DNA of 64,000 nucleotides from the NCBI GenBank assembly GCA_964016985.1, contig OZ024828.1:29580581-29644580 (forward strand), in the 5' to 3' direction. This document shows positions 23,606-34,239 of the stretch, one piece after another. How positions within the stretch are numbered: the stretch's first letter is position 1; each line of letters begins with the position of its first letter. The position numbers and the translations under genes were made by a program. The notes below the pieces were generated by a model. That model ran no database searches. It worked only from the letters and a program-made list of their open reading frames with translations, and was not told where the DNA came from. The DNA is from Anodontia alba. Taxonomy: Eukaryota; Mollusca; Bivalvia; Lucinida; Lucinidae.

Positions 23606-23965
23606 CGGTTTTCAACACCTCCCAAGGGACCTGGCGAATGTTAATACATTGAAAATCATGTTCGATCAATATTATTGCATAAAAACTGAAAACATTTGCT
23701 ACATTTCGCGTTATTTCTTGCACTATTTTGTTTCGCCTGTTCACCGATGTCTCGCGAACGCAATTTCCACAGACTATACTTGTTCTAGGGCCGGGCAGTA
23801 CACATCTCATGACGGCAGCAATTTTGTGGCCCTGATACAGGCATATTGAAAGTTGCGTAGCCGTGCATTAACAGCGCGTGAATTGCTTGTTAATACACGG
23901 CTTTTCGCTGGTTAATGCACGGCTGTTAATAACGTGTGGCATTTCTTTTTATGCAATAATGAGGA
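23606..23965 (+). mobile_element. Same element, missing the outer hairpin arm
   Basis: Begins within the hairpin (CGGTTTTCAACACCTCCC) directly after the Penelope-like relic and runs through the shared body to TTTTTATGCAATAATG. Confidence 0.75.
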
Positions 23966-24079
23966 ATGATTGTTAAACTAGGCCCAGCTACTCAGCCACA
24001 CGCATAACGGATTAACACCTTGGGAAACATAAAAACTATATTTTAGTGCAGAAGAAGTATTAAGAATGCGATACAACTA

Positions 24080-24399
24080 CAGTTGACTCTCGCTATCTCG
24101 ACATCGCTTATCTCGAATAACCGCTTATCTCGAAGTAAAAATCAGGTCCCTGCCTAAACATGAAAACAGGTAAAAAATATTGTGGAAAAGAGGAGAAATT
24201 GCTCCTTAGGAGCAATTTCTCCTCTTCTCCATAATATTTTCAATATCTCTCTCTTAAAAGAGTCGAATTACATATATATACATATGTGATTAATCGAATT
24301 ATTTTTTTCCTCAATTCTGCAAATCTGATATGTCGAAGTACGGATATCTCGAAGTATTTCAGAGGGTCCCTTGGAATTCGAGATAACGAGAGTCGACTG
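24080..24399. mobile_element. CTCGTTATCTCGA family element
   Basis: CAGTTGACTCTCGCTATCTC to GAGATAACGAGAGTCGACTG with TA on both sides; the same central GAGGAGAAATTGCTCC hairpin. Confidence 0.82.
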
Positions 24400-24435
24400 T
24401 ATTTATATAAGCATGTGGAGCCATGCTATTCAACT

Positions 24436-24714
24436 CATCACGAAAACATGCCTATATAATTTCGACCCCCTTAAACCCCACTTTTATATAGTACAACTGG
24501 GGTTTACAGGGATATACATTATTTTTCTTATTATTGCATAAAACATAGATTGTGGGTACTCGTTAGAACCGCCTCGCCGAGGCGGTTCTAACGAGTACCC
24601 ACAATCTATGTTTTGAGCAGAAATATGAAAAATATCAGAGTTTTTTATCTGAAAAATTTCAGTTTTTTGGAGGTGAAATTTTCCATATATTTGAATAGGC
24701 GTGTTTTTGTAATG
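24436..24714 (+). mobile_element. M1 element, complete
   Basis: Tip GCC; right end GTTTTTGTAATG. Lies 36 bp after a CTCGTTATCTCGA-type element. Confidence 0.92.
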
Positions 24715-25316
24715 TGTCGATTTGTTGTCACACCCCAACCATTCCTCTTTGCTTTCTACATATAAAAAAAAAAAAAAAAAAAAAAAAGAAAGAAACTTAT
24801 TGATACTGTAAGGTTGACTTTAAGGAGGGTGTCACGGTCATCTTTTTCTTGCCCAAACATTTCAAACTCTCTCCCCCTACAAACATGAAAGAAGCTGTTT
24901 ACGAAGCTCCGACCCAGCGAGCACATGGCGCTTATACGTCGCAGTTGTATAGGGAGGACTTTTGCCATATTAGCACCTTCTTGGAAAGCGTTTTAACATG
25001 TCAAGAAATTAAGACAAAAAGTCATTTGATTTGTATTTGACGTTTATTGTTCACTATCGGCCATTTGGTACAAATTCTCAAGAAGACAGAGGGATGTGTA
25101 AAAAAATGATCGCGGGTCACAGTTACGGAGCACAGCATTGCATAGGCACACATAGAAGAAATGTTGGACAATAACTTAACAAAATAAAATTATTAAAATA
25201 ACCAACATACGAACAAAGAAGCCTACAATATATGCACTTACAGCACTGCTGGCTTGACTGTCTCTGAGAATAGGCTGGGAAAATGGTCCAGAATGGTGAC
25301 GTAAGACTGTTTCACT

Positions 25317-25677
25317 TAAAGGGGAACCTTATATAAGTTGTTAGTATATCTTGGGGTAAAGTTTCTTAAAAAGCCATTTTGTTTTGATGCAAGAGTTTTT
25401 AAAATCGGCCTAGAAATAAGGAAGTCATGGTGGTTTAAATATGTTTAAAATGGCTATCATGGATGCCGCCATATTGTAGGCTTTGTGACGTCACACAGCC
25501 CAAACTAAATATGCAAAACCAAATTATAAAGGGTGTTTAAGAATAATTTTGCTACAGTTTTTATAATCTTTTAATTCTAGTCACAAGCAATAATTTTTCC
25601 CAAAATAAACAAACTTTATTGTTTGTAAAGTTCTTTACTTTAAAGCACAATACATTTTAAGGTTGCGTTCCCCTTTT
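25317..25677. mobile_element. AAAGGGGAAC terminal inverted-repeat element
   Basis: Ends TAAAGGGGAACCTTAT and TAAGGTTGCGTTCCCCTTT. The interior has GCCGCCATATTGTAGGC and GTGACGTCACACAGCC, typical of MITEs rather than a promoter. No ORF of note. Confidence 0.7.
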
Positions 25678-26444
25678 ACCACACACGAGACCACAGACGT
25701 ACAAACAAAGAAAAAAAAACACGGAAGAAGAAACACTATGATCCAGACATTTAGATAAGATTTAGGATTAAGCAGCATTAAGGCTACGGCCCCCACAGTC
25801 ATACCAATCGTATTACTGTTTGTTAACTAGTAATCATACACTCTGTCACATAACAATAGTTTACTCGTATCCTATCCTTTTATTGTCATTAATAATCTTA
25901 TTTGAATAGCTAGAAAAGAGTTTATAGAAGTTAAACGCCAAATTCTAATATTCATCCAATCAGATTGCTTGATTCAGGTTGTTGATACGTACAAATTTAC
26001 ATACTTAATGAAAGACAGTGGAGATCTGCCCAACTGGTTTGGAGCTACACTGTTTGCAAAGGCAGGGCCCATTCGAGTTCAGCAGAGTCATGGTTAAGTG
26101 GGTTCAATTTCATAACTTAAAACCTGGTGTTTATAATCAAATAAAATTCATTGTAGGTGTCATTTCGCGGTTAAGGACTGAGTCTCTAGGATGTTGTAGG
26201 CGCGTGGGTTTGTGAGTACAATGTAAATGCCGTGGACTCCGAAATGTCTCGGATTGCACTCTCTCTGCTTTGGCCATTAGGCCTCTATCTGCCCTGAACC
26301 AATCCCTGTACAGTTCAGAACCATTTCAGGTATAAAAGTAAACGTTTGGTGTCTGTTCACTAACCATAATACAGTAATCAGCCACTGGAATACAGGACAA
26401 CGTGTGAGTACACTTGCACAGTTAACATGCTATTGGCAGATTCA

Positions 26445-26637
26445 GCAGACAAAAAATAGATGAGATTTTTTTTTCTAATTTTCCAAGAAAAAGTATTTGC
26501 ATGAAACGTCCGATCCTATTTTCTGGAAAAAAAATAGGAGACAATTTGCATGAAAGGTCAAATCATATATTCTGGGAAAATACGAAAAATCTTTCAAAAT
26601 GTCGTCTGCTGAAATTCTAACCCAGCATGCTGAGTCT
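26445..26637. mobile_element. CAGCAGACGACAT family, rearranged
   Basis: ATTCAGCAGACAAAAAATAG at the left, AAAATGTCGTCTGCTGAAAT at the right; the inner TTTGCATGAAA motif occurs twice. Confidence 0.65.
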
Positions 26638-26643
26638 TAATCG

Positions 26644-26894
26644 GGGCCCAGTTGTTCAAAGCGTCGTTAGCTTAACGAGCTCGTTAAGGGTCATATCGTT
26701 AACTGTTTTAGCAGATTCAATATACAATATTCTGATATTTTTTGCTGAAAAATTGTGAGTAGCTTTTGCACTGCAAAAGCGCAAAAGCTACTCACATTTT
26801 TCAGCAAAACATTTCAGCATATTTGCATATCAATCGATGTAAATTTTAACGAATTGTTAACTAACGACGTCGTTAGCTTTGAATAACTGGGCCC
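26644..26894. mobile_element. GGGCCCAGTTGTTCAAAG inverted-repeat element
   Basis: Ends GGGCCCAGTTGTTCAAAGC and GCTTTGAATAACTGGGCCC. Inner arms carry TCGTTAGC/GCTAACGA-type repeats, and a separate hairpin (GTGAGTAGCTTTTGC and complement) lies in the middle. Confidence 0.8.
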
Positions 26895-26942
26895 TGGCAT
26901 TTAACGAAAACGTAAAATAGTTTATCAAAAGCGCGGATCTTT

Positions 26943-27050
26943 CCCAGCGGGCACATGACGTTTATACAACGTCGTCTAAACATCGATGCAACGTCATGAC
27001 GTTGCATCGATGTTGAGGCGACGTTGTATAGACATCATGTGTCTGCTGGG
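26943..27050. mobile_element. CCCAGC palindromic element, second subtype
   Basis: CCCAGCGGGCACATGACG ... CATGTGTCTGCTGGG with the centre CAACGTCATGACGTTG. Same termini as the 107-bp elements but a different interior. A short relative lies at 24913-24955 (CCCAGCGAGCACATGGCG). Confidence 0.82.
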
Positions 27051-27224
27051 TAATTATGAAAGCGCGAAATCTTCCGTATCATAGACTAGAATGATATTTA
27101 ACATAAAAGCGCGGAATTCTTATAACCATTAGTCTCCTTAGAAGAGCTTAACGCAGGGTAAAAATTGAACAGATGAAAGTCTGATTTTTTCTTCTTTTTT
27201 CCCACAAAATAGACTTTGACATTA

Positions 27225-27365
27225 ATTTGCATGGAATGTCAAAAATCTATTTGCTGGGAAAAATTGTTAGTAGACAATTTGCTCGGAATATCATACGAGT
27301 AGTCAATTTTCTAGGACAAATAAGAAAAAGAAAATGCTTCAGAATGTTAGTCTGCCGAATTTGTC
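27225..27365. mobile_element. CAGCAGACGACAT family, partial
   Basis: TTTGCATGGAATGTCAAA and GAATGTTAGTCTGCCGAATTT define the right half; the left end is unclear. Confidence 0.5.
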
Positions 27366-27959
27366 AGCTTTCTTGTCACTGATGAAAGATACAGTATTTA
27401 AGATGAGATCTGAACACAGGTAACTGATTGCTCATTTGTAGACTTTCTATCCCTCAGGTGTCTCGCGCTTTCGATGGTATGATCTCGCACCTTTAAAACA
27501 ACGGTGTGCTTTTCGCGCTTTTGATGAACACCTCTTTAATGAATCAAAATATTATGCATTGTTTTTTTTCCTTCCATTTAAAAAATGCAACCCTGTAAGA
27601 AAACAATACAGTCTTTGGCATGGAGAAGATCTGTTTGCAGGGCATATGCGGTCAGTGCTGACACGGAACAGCCTACGCATCCTTAGAGTCTGTTCATGGC
27701 CTGCCCGCGAACATTAACTTTGATTCCTTTTAAGCATTCACAAAATAATGTTAGACTATGATCGGATTCTATGGATGCGCACAATTTGTTTGGTTTAAAC
27801 ATATTTATTTCTGTCAGTCATAATATTTGTACATTCGTAGAAATAAACAGAGTCAATATAATACACAATCGGATCAGAACGAAAGCAATAGCTTATTTAG
27901 TTCCTTTCCTATTTCAAATATCAATTAGTTAAAATAACACACGGCTGTAAAAACATTAC

Positions 27960-28135
27960 ATTATTTAGGGATGTTTCAGGGAACTTTTCTTATTTTCTCA
28001 TAAAAATATAGGTTGTGTGTACTCTTTAAGGGCTATTTTTGAGTAAACCCAACATACCATTTAAACTATCCATGTTTAGAACAAATTTCCATGGTCCCAA
28101 AGATGTTCGAGCCATAAAAGTTGGACTCTATGTGT
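27960..28135. mobile_element. Right half of a CAGTCGAACCTC family element
   Basis: Contains TATAGGTTGTGTGTACTCTT (core left part, then broken) and the family right end GTCCCAAAGATGTTCGAGCC. The left half is not visible. Confidence 0.6.
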
Positions 28136-28161
28136 TTTTGGTAAGAAGTATTTAAGAAATA

Positions 28162-28353
28162 CAACACGAAAACATGCCTATATAATTTTTACCCCCTTAA
28201 ACCCCACTTTTATACCGTAAAATTGGGACTTACAGGGCTATACATTATTTTTCTTATTTCTGCTTAAAACATAAATTGTGGGTACTCGTTAAAACCGCCT
28301 CTTCGAGGCGGTTCTAACGCATACCCACAATCTATAGTTTGAGCAGAAATATG
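28162..28353 (+). mobile_element. M1 element, right end replaced by poly-A
   Basis: Starts CAACACGAAAAC, complete core (tip TTC), then GAAATATG followed by 36 A residues (28354-28389); the right third is missing. Confidence 0.88.
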
Positions 28354-28392
<39 letters not shown>

Positions 28393-28454
28393 GATCTGCA
28401 ACTGATCCAGCAGTTATAGACACATCACTAGGTAGTGAAAAAGACTTAGTGCCG

Positions 28455-28660
28455 ATTATTATTTTTTTTATATATTTCCTTTGGAATCATAGAGCCCATT
28501 GTGGGTCTTTGACAATGGAGCCTTGCTCCGCTTGCGGGCATAAGCAGTGTTGCAAACCTCATGACTGCTTATGAAGAGTCTCAATAAAACCGAGACCCCC
28601 ATTTTCTATCTGTAACGTGTTCTTTGTTTCAAAAGCCTTTCTAAACTTTTTAGATTTTTA
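28455..28660 (+). repeat. CTTTGGGATCATTGAG repeat
   Basis: Starts at TATATTTCCTTTGGAATCATAG and keeps GAAGAGTCTCAATAAAACCG and GTTCTTTGTTTCAAAAG. Confidence 0.6.
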
Positions 28661-28956
28661 TTGCTCAAGTTTGTGTTGTATATTTGGGTCGATCATTTAT
28701 ATTCGAGCCATTGTATACAAACGCCAAAACTTCCTTAAGGTAGTTGTCAACGTGATTATAACTGACCAATGCAATCAAAGCGAGCGTAATCCAGGTAATA
28801 GTTATTTTTTCACTGGTATTTTCTACCACTACATTGTGGTTTATATTTTTTCGTTTGTTTTTTTTTCAAATTTTCAGTGTGTACAGAAATTATGGCTGGC
28901 TCGTATGATTCTCCATATGTATTTTTTGAACGTTTAGCAAACGTTTAGCTATTCTC

Positions 28957-29155
28957 AGCAGACGACATCTTGAATATATTTTCCTTAGTTTTCCCAGAAA
29001 ACAGATTGTGACATTTCATGCAAATTGTCTCCAATGGAGACAATGGAGACAATTTGCATGAAATTTCAAACCATGAAAAAAAAAAGAAAAAAAAAAAAAA
29101 AAAAAAAAAAAAGGAAAAATTATCATCAATATGTCATCTGCTTCAAAAAACCCGA
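28957..29155. mobile_element. CAGCAGACGACAT family element upstream of copy 2
   Basis: CTCAGCAGACGACATCTTG to AATATGTCATCTGCTTC, with an A-rich insert at 29070-29112. A degraded counterpart (970-1095, interrupted by M1) precedes the copy-1 exon. Confidence 0.68.
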
Positions 29156-29389
29156 GAGTAGTAAAGGTTAACTCACCTGTTTGTTTGATACATTTTTGTT
29201 GACAAACAGACACATGTAGGCGTTTACTGTTAACCAAAAGAAACGGACTCTTCACAGGTATTTTGGAAAACAAGCGGGAATTATGATGAAAGATTAGGGA
29301 TAGTTTTAAACATACGTACTGATTTTTAACATGTTCAGTAAGTGTGCTACTCAGAACACTATTCATATTCAGTTTGATCTCTTGCTCAG

Positions 29390-29646
29390 ATATGAAAACA
29401 ACAGTGATGGGAAAAGTTCTATACCTACTTCTCTTCCTATATTTTGTGATGAAAGGCATCACCGCCGCCTGCAAATGCCGCAAAGAGAAATACGAGGAGT
29501 TTTATACAAGTTCAAAAGGGCAAACCGTTCCTGTTGTCGCCCGAAAGTGTGTAAGAGTCCTAGAAAATATTATCTTAAGACGGAGAATAACTACCTTAAC
29601 GCCAGTTGATCCACCTTGCTGCTGTAAATCTACATGGAAATACAGG
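29390..29646 (+). CDS. Exon 1 (coding) of secreted cysteine-rich protein, copy 2
   Basis: Paralogue of the exon at 1346-1602. The acceptor AG is at 29388-29389, ATG at 29392 and donor GTAAGT at 29647, again exactly 85 codons, so exon length and phase are conserved. The signal peptide and about the first 26 codons are identical in DNA to copy 1. The mature part differs at nine codons: I/K inside C-x-C, then THK/KYE two residues on, G/R, T/V, and K/T, R/K and K/R around the CCC motif. No codon differs silently only. All cysteines are kept (C-x-C, C, CCC). The conserved splice sites and open frame argue for a functional gene rather than a pseudogene. Its partner exons are not visible here. The family is unrecognised. 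Confidence 0.7.
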
Positions 29647-29659
29647 GTAAGTCGTTATC

Positions 29660-30025
29660 AAAATTTAACCCATTTAAGCTGAGTGGACTCTTCTGTCTTC
29701 TACTCCATGGACCGATCCATTTCCAGAAGAATGGGTGTCTGGTTATTATCCTACAAAAATGACATAAGATTTTATGACTAATAATTGAATTGCAAAATAA
29801 TCAGTTTTAATAATGTTTGATTTTCTACAGTCGGTAACGGATTTAACAATTTGGAGCGGTCCATTTCCATAAAAGGGGTGTTTTCGTTTTTTTTATTATT
29901 ACCCTGGCTTACAGAAATTCCTGAACTTAATGCAAACAGTGTAGATCCAGATCAAACGCAGCGTTCTGCGACGTCTGATCTGGGTCTACGCTATTTACCA
30001 ATGGGACAGAAGGAATAAATGGATT
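29660..30025. mobile_element. TTAACCCATTT...AAATGGATTAA element in intron, copy 2
   Basis: Begins 13 bp after the exon donor with TTAACCCATTTAAGCTGAG, contains the GCAAACAGTGTAGATCC palindrome (29935-30000) and ends GAATAAATGGATTAA. It may be two elements in tandem, as the GGACCGATCCATTTCC / GAGCGGTCCATTTCC motif occurs twice. Confidence 0.6.
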
Positions 30026-30059
30026 AATCGGGTTGATAAAGATTATTTGTAATAAAAGA

Positions 30060-30728
30060 TCTTTACACAGCATGCATTTTGATCCAAATTTGATCAAAAT
30101 TAGACGAGATGTAAGGAAGTTATCGGGGTTTGAAGATGTCAAAATTGCTTTTTATGAGCGCCGCAATTTTGAATATTTAGTGAACATTGATGATATCGTA
30201 CCTTGATTACGTATGCAAAACCTAAATATCTATATTTAGGTATATAGCTTCCTACGTGTGCATTTATTAATTTAGATAAAAACAATGCATGTTTTCTGTC
30301 ATCTGGAAGATGTTGCATCACGAAAACATGCCTATGTAATTTTGACCCCCTCAAACCCCACTTTTATAATAGTAAAACTGGGGTTTACAGGGGTATACAT
30401 TATTTTTCTTATTTGTTCTCAAAACATAGATTGTGGGTACTCGTTAGAACCGCCTCGGCGAGGCAGTTCTAAAGAGTACCCACAATCTATGTTTTGAGCA
30501 CAAATATGAAAAACATCAGTTTTTTTTTATCTGAAAATTTTCAGTTTTTGGAGGTGAAATTTTCTATATATTTGAATAGGTGTGTTTTCATAATGTTTCA
30601 TATTTTGAAATATTTAGAACCTCATGAAATATTCAAAATGGCGGCGTCCTTGACAATGATTTTAGAATTTAAATGTCAATAACTTTCTTAGTGTTTATCT
30701 GAATTTGATCAAAGTTGCACCAGAATGC
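30060..30728. repeat. Inverted repeat around an M1 copy
   Basis: 30060-30180 (ATTTTGATCCAAATTTGATC) pairs with 30615-30728 (GAATTTGATCAAAGTTGC) in diverged form. Between them are unique DNA and the M1 at 30316. Possibly a TIR element invaded by M1. Confidence 0.55.
30316..30595 (+). mobile_element. M1 element, complete
   Basis: Tip GGC; ends GTTTTCATAATG. Sits between two inverted copies of a ~115-bp sequence (30060-30180 and 30615-30728). Confidence 0.92.
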
Positions 30729-30784
30729 ACGGTTTGTCAAGATTGTTCATCACAGATACAATCATTATAAATGTTGCCTTTCTC

Positions 30785-31165
30785 TTTAACCCAATGATGC
30801 AGAATAGATTCTTCTACCTCAACTCTTTGGACAGGTCCATTACAAATAGTAGATGTGTCTGGGTTAATTTTTATTATCATCTTTTACAGAAATTTCGGTA
30901 TTTAATGCAAACATCTGCGGCGTCTGATCTGGGTCTACACTGTTTGCCAATGTCTCTTTTATAGGACGCTAGATATATTGGTTAACCTTAACCCATTTAT
31001 GCCGAGTGGACTCTTCTACCTTAACTCTTTGGACCGGTCTATTTCCAAGACTAGGGGTGTGTGGTTTGTTATTATAATTAAATTCAGTATTTTATGCAAA
31101 CAGTGTAGACCCGCCGCGCTAGTGTCCTTTGTATGGGACAGTAGGCATCTATTGGTTAACAATTA
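30785..31165. mobile_element. Two tandem TTAACCCATTTATGCC elements
   Basis: Two adjacent units carry GGACAGGTCCATTAC (30831) and GGACCGGTCTATTTCC (31034), each with a truncated GTGTAGACC palindrome; the second runs from TTAACCCATTTATGCCGAG to AGTAGGCATCTATTGGTTAA. Confidence 0.6.
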
Positions 31166-31168
31166 CCA

Positions 31169-31450
31169 CATTACGAAAACATGCCTATATAAATATACTG
31201 AAAATTTTACTACCAAAAAATGAAAAAAAAAATCAGATAAGAAACTCTGATATTTTTCATATATCTGCTCAAAACATAGATTGTGGGTACTCGTTAGAAC
31301 CGCCTTGACGAGGCGTTTCTAACGAGTACCCACAATCTATGTTTTTGAGCAGAAACTGAGAAAATAATATATACCCCTGTAAACGCCAGTTTTACTATAT
31401 AAAAGTGGGGTTTAAGGGGGTCAAAATTACATATGCATGTTTTCGTGATG
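31169..31450 (-). mobile_element. M1 element, complete
   Basis: Tip GAC; stem mismatches beside the tip (CCGCCTT / GAGGCGT). Confidence 0.92.
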
Positions 31451-31460
31451 ATTCTCTAGG

Positions 31461-31622
31461 CAAACTCAGCAGACGTCAAATTGATGTTAGTCTCCTTATT
31501 TTTACATAAAACAGATTTGACATGGCATGCAAATTGTTTCCATTGTTGGCATTATATGACAAGTTCTTTTCTCTGGGAAACATAAGGGAAATATTTCAAT
31601 GTGTCGTCTGCTATAAAGTTTT
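31461..31622. mobile_element. CAGCAGACGACAT family element
   Basis: CTCAGCAGACGTCAAATTG ... CAATGTGTCGTCTGCTATAA, with inverted CATGCAAATTG and TTTCTCTGGGAAA motifs inside. Confidence 0.65.
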
Positions 31623-31624
31623 CT

Positions 31625-32510
31625 CAGCATGCTTTTATTTTCTTTTACTACTCTTTTCAAATTCCCAGAAAAAAAAAGAACATAATGCAGTAATTTGTGT
31701 TCATTTATATTACGGTGTAGTCCGGTAACATCTGCACTTAAGAAATGTTCATGTTGTTCTTTTGCTTGAAACAATATCTAACGTGGAACAATATCTCCAA
31801 AATGCTAAATAGATAACTGCTCATGCAAACGAAATAATTTAAGACACGTATATCTGTTGTCGTTTGCAATAATAACGGTTTGAATCTGGTTACCCTATTG
31901 AAATTTCCTTGTAGATTTTGTCGCTTAACATTGCGCAGGACAACGTTTGAATCCTATTACATTATGTTGCACATTAAATGTGTTTGCTTTCTTATTATAT
32001 ATTGAGTATCTCAAAGAATTTTGAAACAATTTAACAGAAAACTGGCACACGTGGCACAACCGATTTCCAGATATTCATAAACACAGCAGATATTTTTGGA
32101 CTTTTCTATGGAACATAAAATTTGAAAACAGCTTGCAAAAATGGATATTTGACATTTGCATTTACAATTTAATTGTATTGTATAAATAGAAATGCAAATG
32201 TTTATGAAATGAAAATAATGAATACCGAGATCTTTTACAGGCAGCGTATGGATACCTGGCGCACATTGTTAACGGTCGTGAAATGTTACCGGGCTCAACT
32301 GTTACTAAATTCTATAAGTTTATTTTTTTATTTACTGTATAACTTTCAGATATTCATGGTCTCGTCTTTGTATTTTGTAAGTAGCAAGAAAATCATGTTA
32401 GGAATACTACATAATTATTTGCACAGATTCGTATTTGACATCGTCATGATTGACAAAAGTTCTAGATAATCTGTTTACTCTAAAAAAGCCAAAAAATCTG
32501 CATCTGAAAA
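31625..32510. other. No gene recognised
   Basis: A 98-codon ORF at 32173-32469 is Leu/Phe/Tyr-rich with no known motif; considered chance. Confidence 0.45.
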
Positions 32511-32574
32511 TGTTGTCTGTTTATGTCGTCTGCTGAATATTCTTGCAAACTTTTCAAACCTGTTTTTGCATACA

Positions 32575-32645
32575 GGCAAACAGTGTGGACCCAGATCAGA
32601 CTGCTCCTAAAGGAGCAGTCTGATCTGGGTCCACACTGTTTGCAG
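32575..32645. mobile_element. GCAAACAGTGTGGACC palindrome, perfect
   Basis: Perfect 30+ bp arms around GCTCCTAAAGGAGC. The centre differs from other copies (GCCGC...GCGGC), so the tip of this family also varies. Confidence 0.8.
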
Positions 32646-33069
32646 AAATGACTTTTAAAATCACAAGCAGATGACAAAGCAGACGACAATTGTTGTGATT
32701 GGCATATATTGAATGTGCTCGGCCATGATATCTGTTTAGTATGGAAGCGCATTGGTACACTACACACACTTATACCGAGAAACGCGACAATAACGTGTAA
32801 TGTTGACACATTTTATGTCGCTATATCGGGCTAAATCATGATGATAATGATATAACTTATCGTAATCACTATGTATCTGTATAGTGATCTCGAAATGATT
32901 TTTTATATTTATTGCATGAAACGTTTATCGCGCTATATAATTTTGTTATATACAAGTAACATACGTATCAAATCAGTCATTCTCTTACAAACTCTGTTTC
33001 TTTTTTCTTCAAGGATAGAGCGAACTAATTATTATTTTCCCAAGAAACTCCATAGTAACTTCACTTAAA

Positions 33070-33071
33070 AG

Positions 33072-33105
<34 letters not shown>

Positions 33106-33220
33106 AAAAAAAAAAAAAAAAAAAACAAAACAAAACAAAAAAAAAAAAAAAAAAAACAAACAAAAAAAACAAAAAAAAATAAAAAAAACAACAAAAAAAA
33201 CAACAACAACAAAAAACAAA

Positions 33221-33254
<34 letters not shown>
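33070..33254. repeat. A-rich tract
   Basis: 185 bp almost entirely A with scattered C. Poly-Phe ORF on the other strand is an artefact. Confidence 0.95.
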
Positions 33255-33257
<3 letters not shown>

Positions 33258-33429
33258 TAAAGATCAGTAACGATTAGCAAGATTTTTAGCTTGGATCTCC
33301 TAGTTTGCTGCCAGGCAAGGACACAGGAAAATAACTATATTACTCATAGAAAAATACAGTAACAAAACAAAAGAAGTTAAAGATTAGTAACGATTAGCAA
33401 GATTGTTTACTTGCATCTCCTAGTCTACT

Positions 33430-33731
33430 TCGGCCTCGGTGGCTCAGTTGGATGCGCCGTCCGACTGGAGACCAGGAGGTCGCGGGTTCAACCCCCGCCG
33501 AGGTCGGCAACATTCTTTCGTGGAGATTGATCATGAAATATTTTCTACGGTCATTCTCTCCCTTCCGCTGATTCAAGAAGGGCAGTTGTCAGTTTCTGGC
33601 GAAAGAATGTGCACAATACTGGTTAACCGCTTAGAGGACTAAGCCTTCCCAGTAAACGTGTGGTTAGGTAAACTGACCGCGCTCGACATGACCCATTGGG
33701 TTGACTGAGCCGTAAAACCTCAACACAAAAA
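33430..33731 (+). mobile_element. SINE with tRNA-like head and 13-bp target duplication
   Basis: CGGCCTCGGTGGCTCAGTTG opens the head; the T arm GCGGG-TTCAACC-CCCGC is perfect. The body (ACATTCTTTCGTGGAGATTG...) ends in an A-rich tail. CTCCTAGTCTACT flanks both sides (33417-33429, 33732-33744). A tandem copy of the target at 33257-33365 is unoccupied. Confidence 0.88.
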
Positions 33732-34239
33732 CTCCTAGTCTACTGCTAGGCAAGGGTACAGGAAACTGACTGTATTACTCATATAACAATACAGTAACTT
33801 CACTCCTTTTAGTGGTTAATAGTTGTTTTTCAGGGTATGGCTGGGCTTTCCCAGGCTTAACACAGCAAATTAATAAGGAAAACACCAATGTAAATAGCAT
33901 TTTCTGGGACTTTTTGGAGGCTGAATACACCAATTCCTGAATGGGGATGGTATAAAAAATTGAAAGTTTGAAATGACACTTTCTTTGGCTCCAGCAAACA
34001 AAAACAGAAATATTTATTACTTTGAAACTATCAGGAAATTACACACATACATTGTTTTTCAAATTATTGTAAGTTTTAATGCATCTTTATTATCAACCAA
34101 TCACACTCCGCCTTATATAAAATAACTACACCTGGCCACTGAACAGCAGCAATCCTGATACAATTGGTACCCTGTGCCCTTAATTAACAGCAAATAAAAA
34201 AATAAATAAATAGATAAAAGCATCGCAAGCATAATACCC

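Larger units (their letters stand above)
28800..29760 (+). repeat. Duplicated gene block, copy 2
   Basis: Partner of 545-1760, in direct orientation about 28 kb away. It holds a better-preserved CAGCAGACGACAT element (28957-29150) with an A-rich tract, and gives the unoccupied site for the M1 insertion at 703-969. Confidence 0.7.

Noticed and set aside
25460..25500. GTGACGTCAC as a CRE-type promoter
   Set aside because: It is a palindromic motif inside a TIR element with CCGCCATATTG, with no gene nearby.
29016..29483. 155-codon minus-strand ORF overlapping the copy-2 exon, and the shorter one at 1053-1451
   Set aside because: Antisense shadow of the real exon and its upstream repeat; no signal, motif or splice support.
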